From NCBI GenBank assembly GCA_963787675.1, contig CAWBDV010000007.1, positions 1,116,001-1,180,000 of the forward strand: a stretch of 64,000 nucleotides of DNA. Direction: 5' to 3'. Both the position numbers and the translations under genes were made by a program. Of this stretch, positions 8,064-16,737 are shown piece by piece; the first letter of the stretch is position 1, and every line of letters begins with the position of its first letter. Source of the DNA: JAJPKK01 sp963787675 (GTDB lineage: Bacteria > Pseudomonadota > Alphaproteobacteria > Rhizobiales > Xanthobacteraceae). The notes beneath the pieces are model-generated. The model did no database searches. It was not told where the DNA came from and saw only the letters and a program-made list of their open reading frames with translations.

Positions 8064-9386
8064 GTGCGGGAACACGCGTGGGGGCGCGGCTTGGCGGTTA
8101 CGATCAATCAGTCATCCCTGAAGAAGGTGCTTTGGCTCGCGGTCGCCGTTGGCGCCGTGCTCTATTGCCGCCATTATTGGGATGAGGCACCGGGCCTGAG
8201 CCTGTTCATCGTGGCCGGGCACTGCATGCTGGACGGCATGCCGCTGCAGAGTTGCGACGCGACCTTCACCTATCCGCCGCTCTTTGCCTTGGCGATGATC
8301 CCGCTCGTTCCGTTGCCGATGGTGCTCCAGAATCTTGCCTGGTACCTGCTGACAGTGCTGTCGATCATCGGCTGCATCACATTGAGCGCGCGCATGGCGC
8401 AGCGACTGGCGCCTACGCCGCCCTCTCTTCCACAGCAGGCAGGGGAGGCGAGTGAGGAGTGGTCGCAACGCGATCTCACTTGGCTTTATGTCCTCGGCGG
8501 GCTGCTGAGCGTGAAGTTCATTTTGGCAGCGATCGGCAACCAGAGCTACGACGCCTTCGTTGTGGTGCTGGTGATGGTGGGTCTCGTGGCGCTCGCGGAT
8601 GAACGTCCCGGATGGGCCGGCGCGAGCCTTGCACTTGCGGCCGCGCTCAAGGCGACGCCCGTGCTGTTCCTCCCTTATCTCGTGCTCAAGCGCCATTACA
8701 TGGCGGCCGCGGCGATGACGGCTGTGCTTGCCATGGCTTGCATCCTGCCGGACCTTGTGATCACGATCGGTCGCAAGCCGCTCGCCGACGGATATTTCGT
8801 CGCTTGGCTGCATCAGGTTGCGGGGCCGGCGCTGAGCGACAAGATGGAGGGTAATCCGCACACCTTCTGGTGGGCCGCGAACCCGAACAATCTGTCGCTG
8901 CGCGGTCTCGTCGGCGCAGTTTACGGCGAAGGCTACCCGGCTTTCAGGCTGATCCTGCACTCGGTCGATGCGGCCTTCGCCGCTATCGTCGGGCTCCTCA
9001 TCCTACGGTCCGGCAATGACCGCCAGACGCTGACGATCGACGGTGCGCTGCTGCTCATCAGCATGCTGATGCTCTCGCCGATGACGAGCCAGTCACACTA
9101 CGTTGCGGTGATCCTTCCGATCTTTGCCGCAGTCGCCGTGTGGCTGCGCGGCGACGCCATGATGCGCAAAGTCGCGGGGGTGATCCTGCTTGCCAACATC
9201 GTGCTCCCGAACGCAACGTCGAAGGACCTCGTCGGCGGAACCGTAACATTCTGGGCCAAGGAGTTTCGCCTGCTGATATTCGACGCACTGCTGTTCGTCG
9301 TTTTCTTTGCAGTCCTGGTGCTGCGGCCAAAACCTGCGCCGGAAAGCACCACCCAGACGGTGGCAGCCGAACGGTCGACCGCTTGA
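8064..9386 (+). CDS. GT87/DUF2029-type integral membrane glycosyltransferase
   Basis: Polytopic inner-membrane protein of about 440 residues resembling polyprenyl-phosphate-mannose-dependent mannosyltransferases. The first loop has the YPPLFALAMIPLVPLP motif seen in the family, and there are roughly ten hydrophobic segments (for example VLWLAVAVGAVLY and FDALLFVVFFAVLVL). The GTG at 8064 opens the frame; the true start could be a little downstream, since the first 11 residues are not conserved-looking. The lipid or glycan acceptor is unknown. It is followed at 35 bases by a dehydrogenase gene. Confidence 0.8.
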   Translation: MREHAWGRGLAVTINQSSLKKVLWLAVAVGAVLYCRHYWDEAPGLSLFIVAGHCMLDGMPLQSCDATFTYPPLFALAMIPLVPLPMVLQNLAWYLLTVLSIIGCITLSARMAQRLAPTPPSLPQQAGEASEEWSQRDLTWLYVLGGLLSVKFILAAIGNQSYDAFVVVLVMVGLVALADERPGWAGASLALAAALKATPVLFLPYLVLKRHYMAAAAMTAVLAMACILPDLVITIGRKPLADGYFVAWLHQVAGPALSDKMEGNPHTFWWAANPNNLSLRGLVGAVYGEGYPAFRLILHSVDAAFAAIVGLLILRSGNDRQTLTIDGALLLISMLMLSPMTSQSHYVAVILPIFAAVAVWLRGDAMMRKVAGVILLANIVLPNATSKDLVGGTVTFWAKEFRLLIFDALLFVVFFAVLVLRPKPAPESTTQTVAAERSTA

Positions 9387-9421
9387 GCCTCGCGACATGA
9401 AGCGCATACGGAAATAAACCA

Positions 9422-10369
9422 ATGTCCGAGCGGCCGGTTGTCCTTCTGACCAATCCGATTCACCCCGACGGCGAAGCGATACTTGCTCCGCAGGTTCGGC
9501 TCGTCACTGCGCCGGATACCGAGCCCGACACGCTGCGCTCCTACGCGAAGAATGCCGCCGGCATCATCGTGCGCGCCAAGTTGCCGGACGATATCTTCAA
9601 GCACGCACCTCACGTGAGGGTGGTGGTGCGTCACGGCGTCAGCCTTGACCTGATCCCCCTCGCAGCCGCGAAGCGGCGCAAAATCATCGTCGCCAACCTT
9701 CCCGGCCTCAATACCGAGACGGTCGCGGAATATTTCTTCTCGGCGCTGTTCCACCTGCGCCGCCCGCTGGGGCGAGTCGATACCGCGTTCCGGACCGACG
9801 GCTGGGCGAAGGCGCGCGCGTTTGCGGAGGATGCCGTCGAGATCGGTTCGACGACGGTCGGCATCATCGGTGTCGGTGAAATCGGCAAGCGCATTGTGCG
9901 GATCGCGCGAGGCTTCGGTATGAAGGTGATCGGCGCTTCGCGCCACCGCGGCGGGATGCCGGAAGGCGTAGAAGAGGTCACCGTTGACGAACTCTTCGTC
10001 CACGCCGACGCGATTGCACTGTGCTGCGCGCTGACGGACGAGACCTATCACATCGCCGATGGACGGCGGATCGGCATGATGAAGCCGACGGCCATCCTGG
10101 TGAACATGTCCCACGGGCCGCTGGTCGACGACGCGGCAGTGATCGGCGCGCTGCACACGGGCGCGATTGCCGGTGCGGCGATCGATGTCTACGAGAACCA
10201 GCCCTTGCCGCCGGACAGCCCGCTGTTTGGCTGTCCAAACTTGCTGATGACGCCGCATGTGGCGGTGCTCACGACCACGACGCTGCGGGCAACGTCGATT
10301 GCTTCGGCCGAAGAGATGCTCCGCATCCTGCGCGGCGAGCCGCCCACGAATCCGGTCAATTCCGGCTGA
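9422..10369 (+). CDS. D-isomer-specific 2-hydroxyacid dehydrogenase homologue with altered catalytic residues
   Basis: Two-domain NAD(P)-dependent 2-hydroxyacid dehydrogenase fold of 315 residues. The Rossmann motif is VGIIGVGEIGKRI near residue 140, and TPHVA carries the catalytic histidine. The usual NxSRG motif, whose arginine binds the substrate carboxylate, reads VNMSHGPLVDD, and the usual DVFExEP motif, whose glutamate assists the histidine, reads DVYENQPLP. Two of the three catalytic residues (R, E, H) are therefore replaced by H and Q. The fold is intact and there is no frameshift, so it may bind NAD without classical activity or use other chemistry. Function not assigned. Confidence 0.87.
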   Translation: MSERPVVLLTNPIHPDGEAILAPQVRLVTAPDTEPDTLRSYAKNAAGIIVRAKLPDDIFKHAPHVRVVVRHGVSLDLIPLAAAKRRKIIVANLPGLNTETVAEYFFSALFHLRRPLGRVDTAFRTDGWAKARAFAEDAVEIGSTTVGIIGVGEIGKRIVRIARGFGMKVIGASRHRGGMPEGVEEVTVDELFVHADAIALCCALTDETYHIADGRRIGMMKPTAILVNMSHGPLVDDAAVIGALHTGAIAGAAIDVYENQPLPPDSPLFGCPNLLMTPHVAVLTTTTLRATSIASAEEMLRILRGEPPTNPVNSG

Positions 10370-10439
10370 CCGGCCAACCTGGTGCGACGCCTCGTCACAT
10401 CATTACAAACGTGCGCTTGGCGTGGCTTTCTGGGTTGTG

Positions 10440-10546
10440 CGCTGCGTTCTGCGATCATTGCAATCTATGCGCGAGAGGCCGATACTCGCGTGGTCGGCTC
10501 GACACCAGCGGATGGAGGCGCCGAAGCCGATCAAGAGGAGGAACGC
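10440..10546 (+). promoter_or_regulatory. Conserved leader upstream of Gly/Tyr-rich protein A
   Basis: The 100 bases before the ATG at 10547 match, block by block and with similar spacing, the leader of the paralogue at 59816-60127. Shared blocks are TCATTGCAATCTATGCGCGA, GTGGTCG, CTCGACACCAGCGGATGG and GAGGAGGAA. The last block is the ribosome-binding site. The others could be a promoter or a structured 5' UTR; no experiment supports either. Confidence 0.6.
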
Positions 10547-10861
10547 ATGCCCCTGGCCCAAAAGGTCCTGCTGTCGGCAATCGCCGTCGTGACCGTTTGC
10601 GCAACCTCTGCTCCAATCGTGACCACGCCGGCCCAGGCGCAGCAGCGCTATTATCGTCACTACTATCCGCGGACCTACTATGCGCCGCGGAGCTACGGGT
10701 ATTACCGCTCCGCTCCGTACTATGGGAACTATGGCGGATCGTACGGCGGCTACTACGGTGGCGGCTCGAACGGCGCCGGCTACAGCTCCATGGACTCCAA
10801 CGGTCAGCGCCGCACCGGTTCTGATGCAGGCGCCTTCGGCGGCGGCCCCGGCGGCGGTTGA
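10547..10861 (+). CDS. Small secreted Gly/Tyr-rich protein, paralogue A
   Basis: A 104-residue exported protein of unknown function. It has an N-terminal Sec signal ending near AQAQ, then a Tyr/Arg/His-rich stretch (RYYRHYYPRTYYAPRSYGYY), a Gly-rich linker and the C-terminal block YSSMDSNGQRRTGSDAG. That block is repeated almost exactly in two other proteins of this window (59407 and 59816), so it is a real family signature. The start has GAGGAGGAACGC before it. A strong terminator follows at 10906. Low complexity and export suggest an envelope or stress protein, but this is only a guess. Confidence 0.85.
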   Translation: MPLAQKVLLSAIAVVTVCATSAPIVTTPAQAQQRYYRHYYPRTYYAPRSYGYYRSAPYYGNYGGSYGGYYGGGSNGAGYSSMDSNGQRRTGSDAGAFGGGPGGG

Positions 10862-10905
10862 TACGTCTGTCGGTGCAGGCGGTTAATGCCGTCGGTCGAA
10901 TCAGA

Positions 10906-10937
10906 AGCGCGCGCCACCTCGGCGCGCGCTTTGCTTT
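10906..10937 (+). terminator. Rho-independent terminator
   Basis: A GC-rich stem AGCGCGCGCC / GGCGCGCGCT with a short ACCTC loop is followed by TTGCTTTT, 45 bases after the stop of the Gly/Tyr-rich gene. Confidence 0.8.
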
Positions 10938-11037
10938 TGGCCGGCGTGTTGCCGTGAATACTGCCCTGACGTGAGGGCCTGGCTCTTGACGCACGCTGGG
11001 CTATATCTTCGACCTGGGCGATCGCGGAAGGTCTACC

Positions 11038-12114
11038 ATGTGGTTCGCTCGAATCATTGCAACCAGCCTGTCCCTTTTCTTGTCCGGAGCCTGGGTGGCT
11101 TCTGCGTCAGCGACGCCCCTTGTGCCGATAATTTCTTTGCTCTCCCACTGGGACCATCATTGGTACATTTGGTTGCCCGGTGATCCCCTCTATGAGGCGG
11201 TGGAAGTCATGGCCGCGGAGCGCGGCGCGGATGTTCCGCCGCTGGTGTGGGTCTTTTTTACCGAGCGCGACGAACCGAAACGGCAAACTCATTATTTCAA
11301 CGACGCCCGCGTTGCCGCGGCACGCGGAGCCAACTACAGCGACATCCCCTTCACAATGGCCGGCGTTGGCGAAGGTCCACGCGACCTTGTCGTCAGCTTC
11401 GTTGACACCAAAGGCCGACCCGTCGCAATCGAAGTTCGATTCAATCCGGGCACACAGCTCGTCACTCAGGGCGCGGGTCTGACGAACCAGATCGGCCACA
11501 GCGGCGATCGCCTGCTTCTGGTGTTCTTCCGCGAGAGGAACGCGCTCGCTCAAGTGTCGCACGTAACCATCGCGGGACTTGATGTGGCGATACCCCAACT
11601 CGGCCAGAACCATTCCGTCCCGTTCTCCGCGGCCTACGGCAAAAATATCTTCGTGAGCGGATTTGCCTTTGGTGAGCGGCGCATCGATTTCGCCGATGAC
11701 AGCACCGGCGCAGAGACGGATGCGTTGCGATTTGCACCTTCAGCCCATCGCGGCGTGTTTGTCGCCGCTCGACCCGACAACAGCCGGGTCGAACTGGTCA
11801 CTGCGATCGACGACGCCCTGGCGTATTATCGCCATCGCAGCGGGAATCACGTGCTCGAAATCGAGTTTATCCCGCCCCTGCCTCCCACGAACGCACGGAA
11901 CACCGACTTCGATTCGACTTGCCGAATGTCCTTGGATGGATTTCGCAATCTGCTCGTCGGGACCGTTCACGTGAGCAAACAGAGCGACAAGTTCACGCTC
12001 GACTGGCACTTCCAGGAGCCGGTCTGGACACGAGCGCGCTCACTACGCACCACTCTCTTTGCGAAAGACCATGCGGTCGCACGGATAGAATTGCGGCCTC
12101 TGGAGACTCGCTAG
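11038..12114 (+). CDS. Secreted protein of unknown function
   Basis: A 358-residue protein with a clear Sec signal peptide (MWFARIIATSLSLFLSGAWVASASA). The body is rich in beta-prone segments (HVTIAGLDVAIPQLGQN, HVLEIEFIPPLPP), has a single Cys near the C-terminus and shows no recognised catalytic motif. No RBS is obvious, yet the ATG at 11038 is the only start that yields the signal peptide. The gene stands alone between terminator-like sequence and a convergent small gene. Family not recognised. Confidence 0.75.
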   Translation: MWFARIIATSLSLFLSGAWVASASATPLVPIISLLSHWDHHWYIWLPGDPLYEAVEVMAAERGADVPPLVWVFFTERDEPKRQTHYFNDARVAAARGANYSDIPFTMAGVGEGPRDLVVSFVDTKGRPVAIEVRFNPGTQLVTQGAGLTNQIGHSGDRLLLVFFRERNALAQVSHVTIAGLDVAIPQLGQNHSVPFSAAYGKNIFVSGFAFGERRIDFADDSTGAETDALRFAPSAHRGVFVAARPDNSRVELVTAIDDALAYYRHRSGNHVLEIEFIPPLPPTNARNTDFDSTCRMSLDGFRNLLVGTVHVSKQSDKFTLDWHFQEPVWTRARSLRTTLFAKDHAVARIELRPLETR

Positions 12115-12198
12115 TGACAATGCGAGGAAACGGCAAATGCAGCCCGCACTTACGGGCAGTACCGACCAGGGTCCGCTGGGCAAGCGAGACTCCTCCGC

Positions 12199-12402
12199 TC
12201 ACCAAAAGTTAGCGCCTTGGCTTCCCCGCTCCGGCGGGGCGTAGCCCTGATCGGCGTACCCACGGTAGTTATATGGCCGGCTGGCCGGATCGCGCCCGCT
12301 GTAGCCATAGTTTGGCGAATAGCTCTGCGCCTGCGCGATCGCAGGAACGCCGATTCCAGCCAGTGCGACAATGATAGTCGCGATCTTGAGGGTTCGGGAC
12401 AT
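12199..12402 (-). CDS. Small secreted Tyr/Gly-rich protein
   Basis: A 67-residue protein with signal peptide MSRTLKIATIIVALAGIGVPAIAQA, then QSYSPNYGYSGRDPASRPYN. The ATG at 12402 follows AAAGGAGAAC. It resembles the Gly/Tyr-rich family in composition but lacks the SSMDSNGQRRTG block, so it is a separate, looser relative at best. Function unknown. Confidence 0.75.
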   Translation of the reverse strand: MSRTLKIATIIVALAGIGVPAIAQAQSYSPNYGYSGRDPASRPYNYRGYADQGYAPPERGSQGANFW

Positions 12403-12718
12403 TGCCAGTTCTCCTTTGCAAATCAGATTTGAATGAATGCCCGCGTGCCATCGCTCCGGCCTCAAAAGTCGGTTCGGGAGCACTCAGGGAGCCATAAAAT
12501 AGTCATCGCCGACGCGCGCATAACCAGCGATTTCTCAAACACGATGTTTTCGTTTTCCAAACACTCGACAGCGCTATGCCGACATGATCACGAGCTGGTG
12601 AGATGTGCGGACCGCGAATTAAATTTCCGTAACTCATTTATCAACTCTAGCTCTGCCCAGATTTGTACCCCTGCGCTATCAGCCAGCCGGGGACGCACAC
12701 TGCGATTCGCACATCACC

Positions 12719-12907
12719 TTGGCATCGAGAGAGGACTTCTTCCGCGCGCAGGCAGATCTCTGCGCCGAGCTTGCCCAGCAAGCAACGGACCCTCGCGTCA
12801 AGGCAACCTACGAGCATATGGCGACGACCTGGCGAAAATTGTTCGAGCTTGCGGAGAAGCTGCGGGCAGGGTCCGATCAAAGGAAAGATAACGAGCCTGC
12901 CGAATAG
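12719..12907 (+). CDS. Small conserved hypothetical protein
   Basis: A 62-residue, helix-rich protein (REDFFRAQADLCAELAQQ then YEHMATTWRKLFELAEKL) of a kind I recall as common in rhizobial genomes. The frame opens with TTG at 12719 and has no strong RBS. Function unknown. Confidence 0.55.
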   Translation: MASREDFFRAQADLCAELAQQATDPRVKATYEHMATTWRKLFELAEKLRAGSDQRKDNEPAE

Positions 12908-13416
12908 ACTCGTCGTCGCGCTCTTTGCCGATTTCGCGCAGCTGTTGGTGTTGGCGGCGCGTCCTGTCTATTATCGGATCGGTGAAAACGGTCCACGAGT
13001 CTGCAATCCCTGACGAGAGTCAGGACCGCCGGCGTGGTCGGAAGTGTTGCTTCTAAAGCGCTAAGCCCTTGATTTTCTGGCGCGCCCGGCGTGATTCGAA
13101 CACACGACCTTTGCCTTCGGAGGGCAGTTCCTAGGGTTTGAGACTGGTTGCTAGGATTTTCTGCGCTTTGCGATCTCCCTATTAGACAGAAATTTTCGGT
13201 TATTAACCGTTGCCTTCGCTTGTCACGACTTGCCCAAAGTTGGTAGCTATGTGGTAGCTAGTGGTGGAAATCATTCGCTTGAGTCCGGCGGTAACGGGCT
13301 TGGTTCCGGTGGCAATACCCGTTCTCCGAGGTGATGTGCGCTGATGCCAGGGTACCAAGCGTTTGATTCATTCCACTAGATCGAATTAGCGACCTAGCAG
13401 CGAAACCGGGGCGAAC
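12908..13416. other. Intergenic region containing the island attachment remnant
   Basis: About 500 bases without a gene apart from the tRNA fragment at 13078-13126. A short direct repeat (GGTAGCTATGTGGTAGCTAGTGG, near 13241) stands between the fragment and the integrase and could be an arm-type integrase site. Confidence 0.5.
13078..13126 (-). other. 3' half of tRNA-Arg(CCG): island attachment-site remnant
   Basis: Read on the minus strand, this is the anticodon loop CTCCGAA, a variable region, a T-arm (GTTCGAATC) and the acceptor strand ending CGGGCGCGCCA. The matching 5' half (acceptor GCGCCCG and D-arm) is missing, and pairing breaks off inside the anticodon stem. Such a 3' fragment beside an integrase is the classic duplicate left by site-specific integration. 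The broken side faces the integrase at 13417, so the island extends to the right and the intact tRNA should be at its far end. No intact copy lies in this window. Confidence 0.85.
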
Positions 13417-14664
13417 ATGGCGGAAAAGCGAATTGGGCTGCGGGAGGTTCGAGCATTGGCGCCTTCTGAAACCGTGTGGGATGCCGCGGTGCCCGGCTTC
13501 GGTGCGCGGCGTCAGAGCGGCAACTCCGTAGCATACGTGTTAAAATTCAGGACGGCGGAGGGACGCCAGCGCTGGCTCACGATCGGCCGTCACGGTGCGC
13601 CGTGGACTCCCGATGCCGCTCGCGAAGAAGCCAAGCGTTTGCTCGGAAGCGTGGCCGAGGGCGCGGACCCAGCTGGCATCAAGCAGACGAAGCGCAAAGC
13701 CGCCACGGTGTCCGAGTTGTGCGATCTCTATTTGGCCGATGCTGAAGCGGGGCGGTTGCTGACGCGACGCCAAACATCGAAAAAGCCGAGCACGCTGGTA
13801 ACCGATCGCGGCCGCATCGCTCGCCATATCAAGCCGCTGCTTGGGCGTCTCTCGGTCGCCGCAGTCACGCGGGAGGACGTAGACGCCTTCATGCACGACG
13901 TCGCGGCAGGCAAGACGGCCGGTAAGAGCAAAACGGAAAAGAAGCGCGGGCTTGCACACGTGCGCGGTGGAAAGGGTACAGCGAGCCGTACCGTCGGGCT
14001 GTTGGGCGCGATCTTCACCTATGCGGTCCGGCATCGTATGCGCCCAGACAACCCGGCGCACGGGGTCATGCGCTTCGCGGACGGCCGGCGCGATCGGCGT
14101 CTAACAGAGGCTGAATATGCGCTGTTCGGAGCCGCGCTGCGGGCTGGTCAAGCTGCGAAGGTGTGGCCCGCAGCACTCGCCGCCGCGCGGTTCCTCGCGC
14201 TGACCGGGTGGCGAAGCGGCGAGGCTCTAGGGTTGCGCTGGACTGAAATCGACATCAGCCGGCGCACGGCGCTGCTTGCTGAGACCAAAACTGGACGGAG
14301 CGCGCGCCCGCTATCGCAGGCGGCTTGCGACGTGCTCGGGGGGCTCGCGGGCGCAAAAGACGGCGATCTGGTATTCCCGGCCACGCGCGGCGCTGGCCGC
14401 ATGGCGGGCTTCCCCAAAATTTGGGCGAAGATCGCAACGCTTGGCAATCTGTCAGCGGACCTAACGCCGCACACGCTCCGCCATTCCTTTGCCTCATTGG
14501 CCGGCGATCTCGGCTACAGCGAACCAACCATCGCGGCTCTTGTGGGGCACAAGGGACGCTCGATTACGTCTCGATATGTTCACGCGGCCGACGCTGTGCT
14601 GCTTGCTGCCGCTGATGCGGTGGCGAACCGGACGGCTGAGTTGATGGGCGCGGTGGCGCCGTGA
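13417..14664 (+). CDS. int: Tyrosine-type site-specific integrase
   Basis: Integrase of 415 residues of the phage/island type with an N-terminal DUF4102-like arm-binding domain (residues 5-85). The C-terminal catalytic domain shows all catalytic residues: Arg in TGWRSGEALGLRW, Lys in ETKTGRS, HTLRH (near 352), GHKG (near 377) and the nucleophile Tyr in SRYVHA (near 385). It lies 290 bases from the tRNA-Arg fragment, which it presumably recognised. It looks intact and could be active. Confidence 0.95.
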   Translation: MAEKRIGLREVRALAPSETVWDAAVPGFGARRQSGNSVAYVLKFRTAEGRQRWLTIGRHGAPWTPDAAREEAKRLLGSVAEGADPAGIKQTKRKAATVSELCDLYLADAEAGRLLTRRQTSKKPSTLVTDRGRIARHIKPLLGRLSVAAVTREDVDAFMHDVAAGKTAGKSKTEKKRGLAHVRGGKGTASRTVGLLGAIFTYAVRHRMRPDNPAHGVMRFADGRRDRRLTEAEYALFGAALRAGQAAKVWPAALAAARFLALTGWRSGEALGLRWTEIDISRRTALLAETKTGRSARPLSQAACDVLGGLAGAKDGDLVFPATRGAGRMAGFPKIWAKIATLGNLSADLTPHTLRHSFASLAGDLGYSEPTIAALVGHKGRSITSRYVHAADAVLLAAADAVANRTAELMGAVAP

Positions 14665-14693
14665 ACTTCAAAGACGCTTGTGGAGTATGCCGC

Positions 14694-14850
14694 TCACGGA
14701 CATTCGTTCGCATCGTTGGCAGCTGACCTGGAATTAGCGAACCCGACCATTGCTGTTCTGCTGGGGGCGTAGCATCACCAGCCGGTACGTAAATTCGGCC
14801 GATGCTACTGTCCGCGGCGGCTGCCGTGACGGCCAGGACGCGGGAGTTGA
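14694..14850 (+). pseudogene. Degenerate C-terminus of a second integrase
   Basis: Just after the integrase stop, the sequence encodes HSFASLAADLELANPTIAVLLG and, after a frameshift and a stop, SITSRYVNSADA. This is a diverged copy of the integrase end HSFASLAGDLGYSEPTIAALVG ... SITSRYVHAADA. It probably records an earlier tandem integration or a partial duplication. Confidence 0.8.
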
Positions 14851-14854
14851 CGCG

Positions 14855-15346
14855 ATGAGGAAGCTTCCTAAAGAACTGGCTAGAGTCATGGTTCCGCCGA
14901 AGGATCTGACCAGAGCGGTGCTGGCACTTGGGCCGCGCGTCACCGATCCACGCTATTTGACAGATGAAAAGCGTAGGCAGGGCTATGTGGCGGCCGGTGA
15001 AGTTCACGATGCGTATTGGGACTGGTGCCTGGATGAGCAGCAACGGCGATTTAAAATCTTCTTCGAACAATTCGGACGTGGATTGGGCCCCGAGTCCCAT
15101 ATTGCTGACTTTCGATGGAGGCTACTTGCACTTAATCTGGCCGAACGGCACTTCCCTGGCTTGAGGCTGCCAGACCCGTACAAGCGTGGTCGCAAAAGCA
15201 AAACCGACGAGACACTGCAATTGGTGGATGCTGCGCGAAAGAAAGCCGGCCGTCCGATTAGCGAGGCAGCAGCTATACGCAGTGCAAAGGTGAACCCAAG
15301 CACTTACTACAAAGCCAAAGCACTCCGTAAAAACTCTAAGTCCTAA
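14855..15346 (+). CDS. Island hypothetical protein
   Basis: A 163-residue, charged, soluble protein starting MRKLPKELARVMVPP. The frame runs further upstream, but that part is integrase relic, so the ATG at 14855 is chosen. The C-terminal part is basic (KAGRPISEAAAIRSAKVNPSTYYKAKAL) and has the look of a helix-turn-helix. Function unknown; the position between integrase and HTH protein suggests a role in the element. Confidence 0.65.
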   Translation: MRKLPKELARVMVPPKDLTRAVLALGPRVTDPRYLTDEKRRQGYVAAGEVHDAYWDWCLDEQQRRFKIFFEQFGRGLGPESHIADFRWRLLALNLAERHFPGLRLPDPYKRGRKSKTDETLQLVDAARKKAGRPISEAAAIRSAKVNPSTYYKAKALRKNSKS

Positions 15347-15449
15347 ATTCGGAGTCCGAAAATGACGTTGCTCGCAATTACGGAGTAGCGCCTGCCCACG
15401 CCTGAAGATTAGAGAAGATCCTCGTAGGTTAGCAAATGCGAGGATCGAC

Positions 15450-15725
15450 ATGTCGCTCATTCCTGACAATCCGAACGCGCTTCTGTCGCGAGCGCAAACC
15501 GCTGCCGCTTTGACCGAGGCGGGCTTTCGGATATCTCCGGCGACGCTAGCGACCAAGGCTACGCGTGGCGGAGGTCCACCCTTCCAGAAATTTTCGAGCA
15601 GGCCGCTCTATCGCTGGGGCGATTGCTTGGACTGGGCCCACAGCCGACTAAGCAGCCCATGCATGTCGACTTCTGAGCATAGTCTCCAATCACACAAGCG
15701 TCGAATGCACGGTGTGTGGAGCTAG
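15450..15725 (+). CDS. Excisionase/AlpA-like helix-turn-helix protein
   Basis: A 91-residue protein. Residues 10-62 (LLSRAQTAAALTEAGFRISP then PLYRWGDCLDWA) match the MerR-like winged helix of AlpA/excisionase proteins, which read the position of a site and end in the YRWGDCLDWA wing. The C-terminal 25 residues may be non-native. Likely regulates integration or excision of the island. Confidence 0.7.
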   Translation: MSLIPDNPNALLSRAQTAAALTEAGFRISPATLATKATRGGGPPFQKFSSRPLYRWGDCLDWAHSRLSSPCMSTSEHSLQSHKRRMHGVWS

Positions 15726-16004
15726 CCACGTGCGCTGAAGCCAAAGGTTCTCGGCGACGCAAGGCACGTAGCGTCTGGATCGCTCGTTACCGGCTCAGCT
15801 CTTATTTCCCCCGAGCGATGCCTCATGTCCAACCGCGGTAACGATCTCACAGTCGAAAAATGAGATTTAACACCAGCTCCGTTAACCCGAAAGGAAAACC
15901 AAATGAAACCGTACGACCCAATCCAGCAAAACACGCCTTGTATCCTTGTCGAGGGGCCCAGATCGGGTGATGCCGGGTTTTATGGACAATAGCTGTTCGC
16001 TGCT

Positions 16005-16388
16005 GTGAAACCTAATGCGCATTGGAATGACATTATGAATGACCCTCACGTCCAGAGGGAGATTGAATCGCTGACGACACTTTACGTCCCACAATTTGAC
16101 CGCAGCGCATCCCTCTTCCTTTTTGAGCTATATACAAATCCGATCTCCTTTATCGTTTCCCTGCTCAGCGAGGATTGGGGTGAAGTAGCACAGTTTACAA
16201 TGATGGCTGAAATGGGCTTCTTCTGCGTTACCGGCCAGCGTTATCAAATGGCTGTTCCTGCGCAGCTGAACTCGGACATCGTCAGAAGTGCCGTGCTGAA
16301 GTATGCCCACACCGAAGACGACGAGTTCTGCCTGCACCCAGAATATCTCCTCGTCACGATGCCATTCGGGGAGGCGGCGGAATGGTAA
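16005..16388 (+). CDS. Hypothetical protein
   Basis: A 127-residue acidic protein opening with GTG at 16005; no family recognised and no strong RBS. It has lower GC and a different codon feel from the metabolic genes to the left, consistent with island origin. Confidence 0.5.
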   Translation: MKPNAHWNDIMNDPHVQREIESLTTLYVPQFDRSASLFLFELYTNPISFIVSLLSEDWGEVAQFTMMAEMGFFCVTGQRYQMAVPAQLNSDIVRSAVLKYAHTEDDEFCLHPEYLLVTMPFGEAAEW

Positions 16389-16737
16389 GCGCGACTGAGC
16401 GGTATGAACGAGGATCAACGGTGTGCCGATCGGGACTTATTGCTGGAAACTAGCTCGAGGTTAGACAAACTCGTCGTCAGGTTTGAGCATCGCGGCGGCT
16501 AACCTGGGAGCGACCTCTTAGTGGGTCGGCCAGCGGGACCGGCCACCGGTTCGACTATGCGGCGCCAACAAACGCGCAGTGGTCGAACCTACATTCGCGA
16601 AACAAGAGATTGCCCGCTTCCTCCCGGTCGGCATCAGAAGGCCCGGGTGGCGCGAGCCATTGGCGCGTAAGTCTGAAGCATCACACTTCGTGCCGCTCGT
16701 AGGGGTACACAGCTGTTCATCCTGGAAAGAGGCAACA

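Noticed and set aside
13078..13160. A complete tRNA-Arg gene
   Set aside because: The 5' acceptor strand and D-arm are absent, so only a 3' fragment exists.
16579..16737. Upstream extension of the primase-helicase frame
   Set aside because: The ATG at 16738 has a good ribosome-binding site and the family-like sequence starts only after it.
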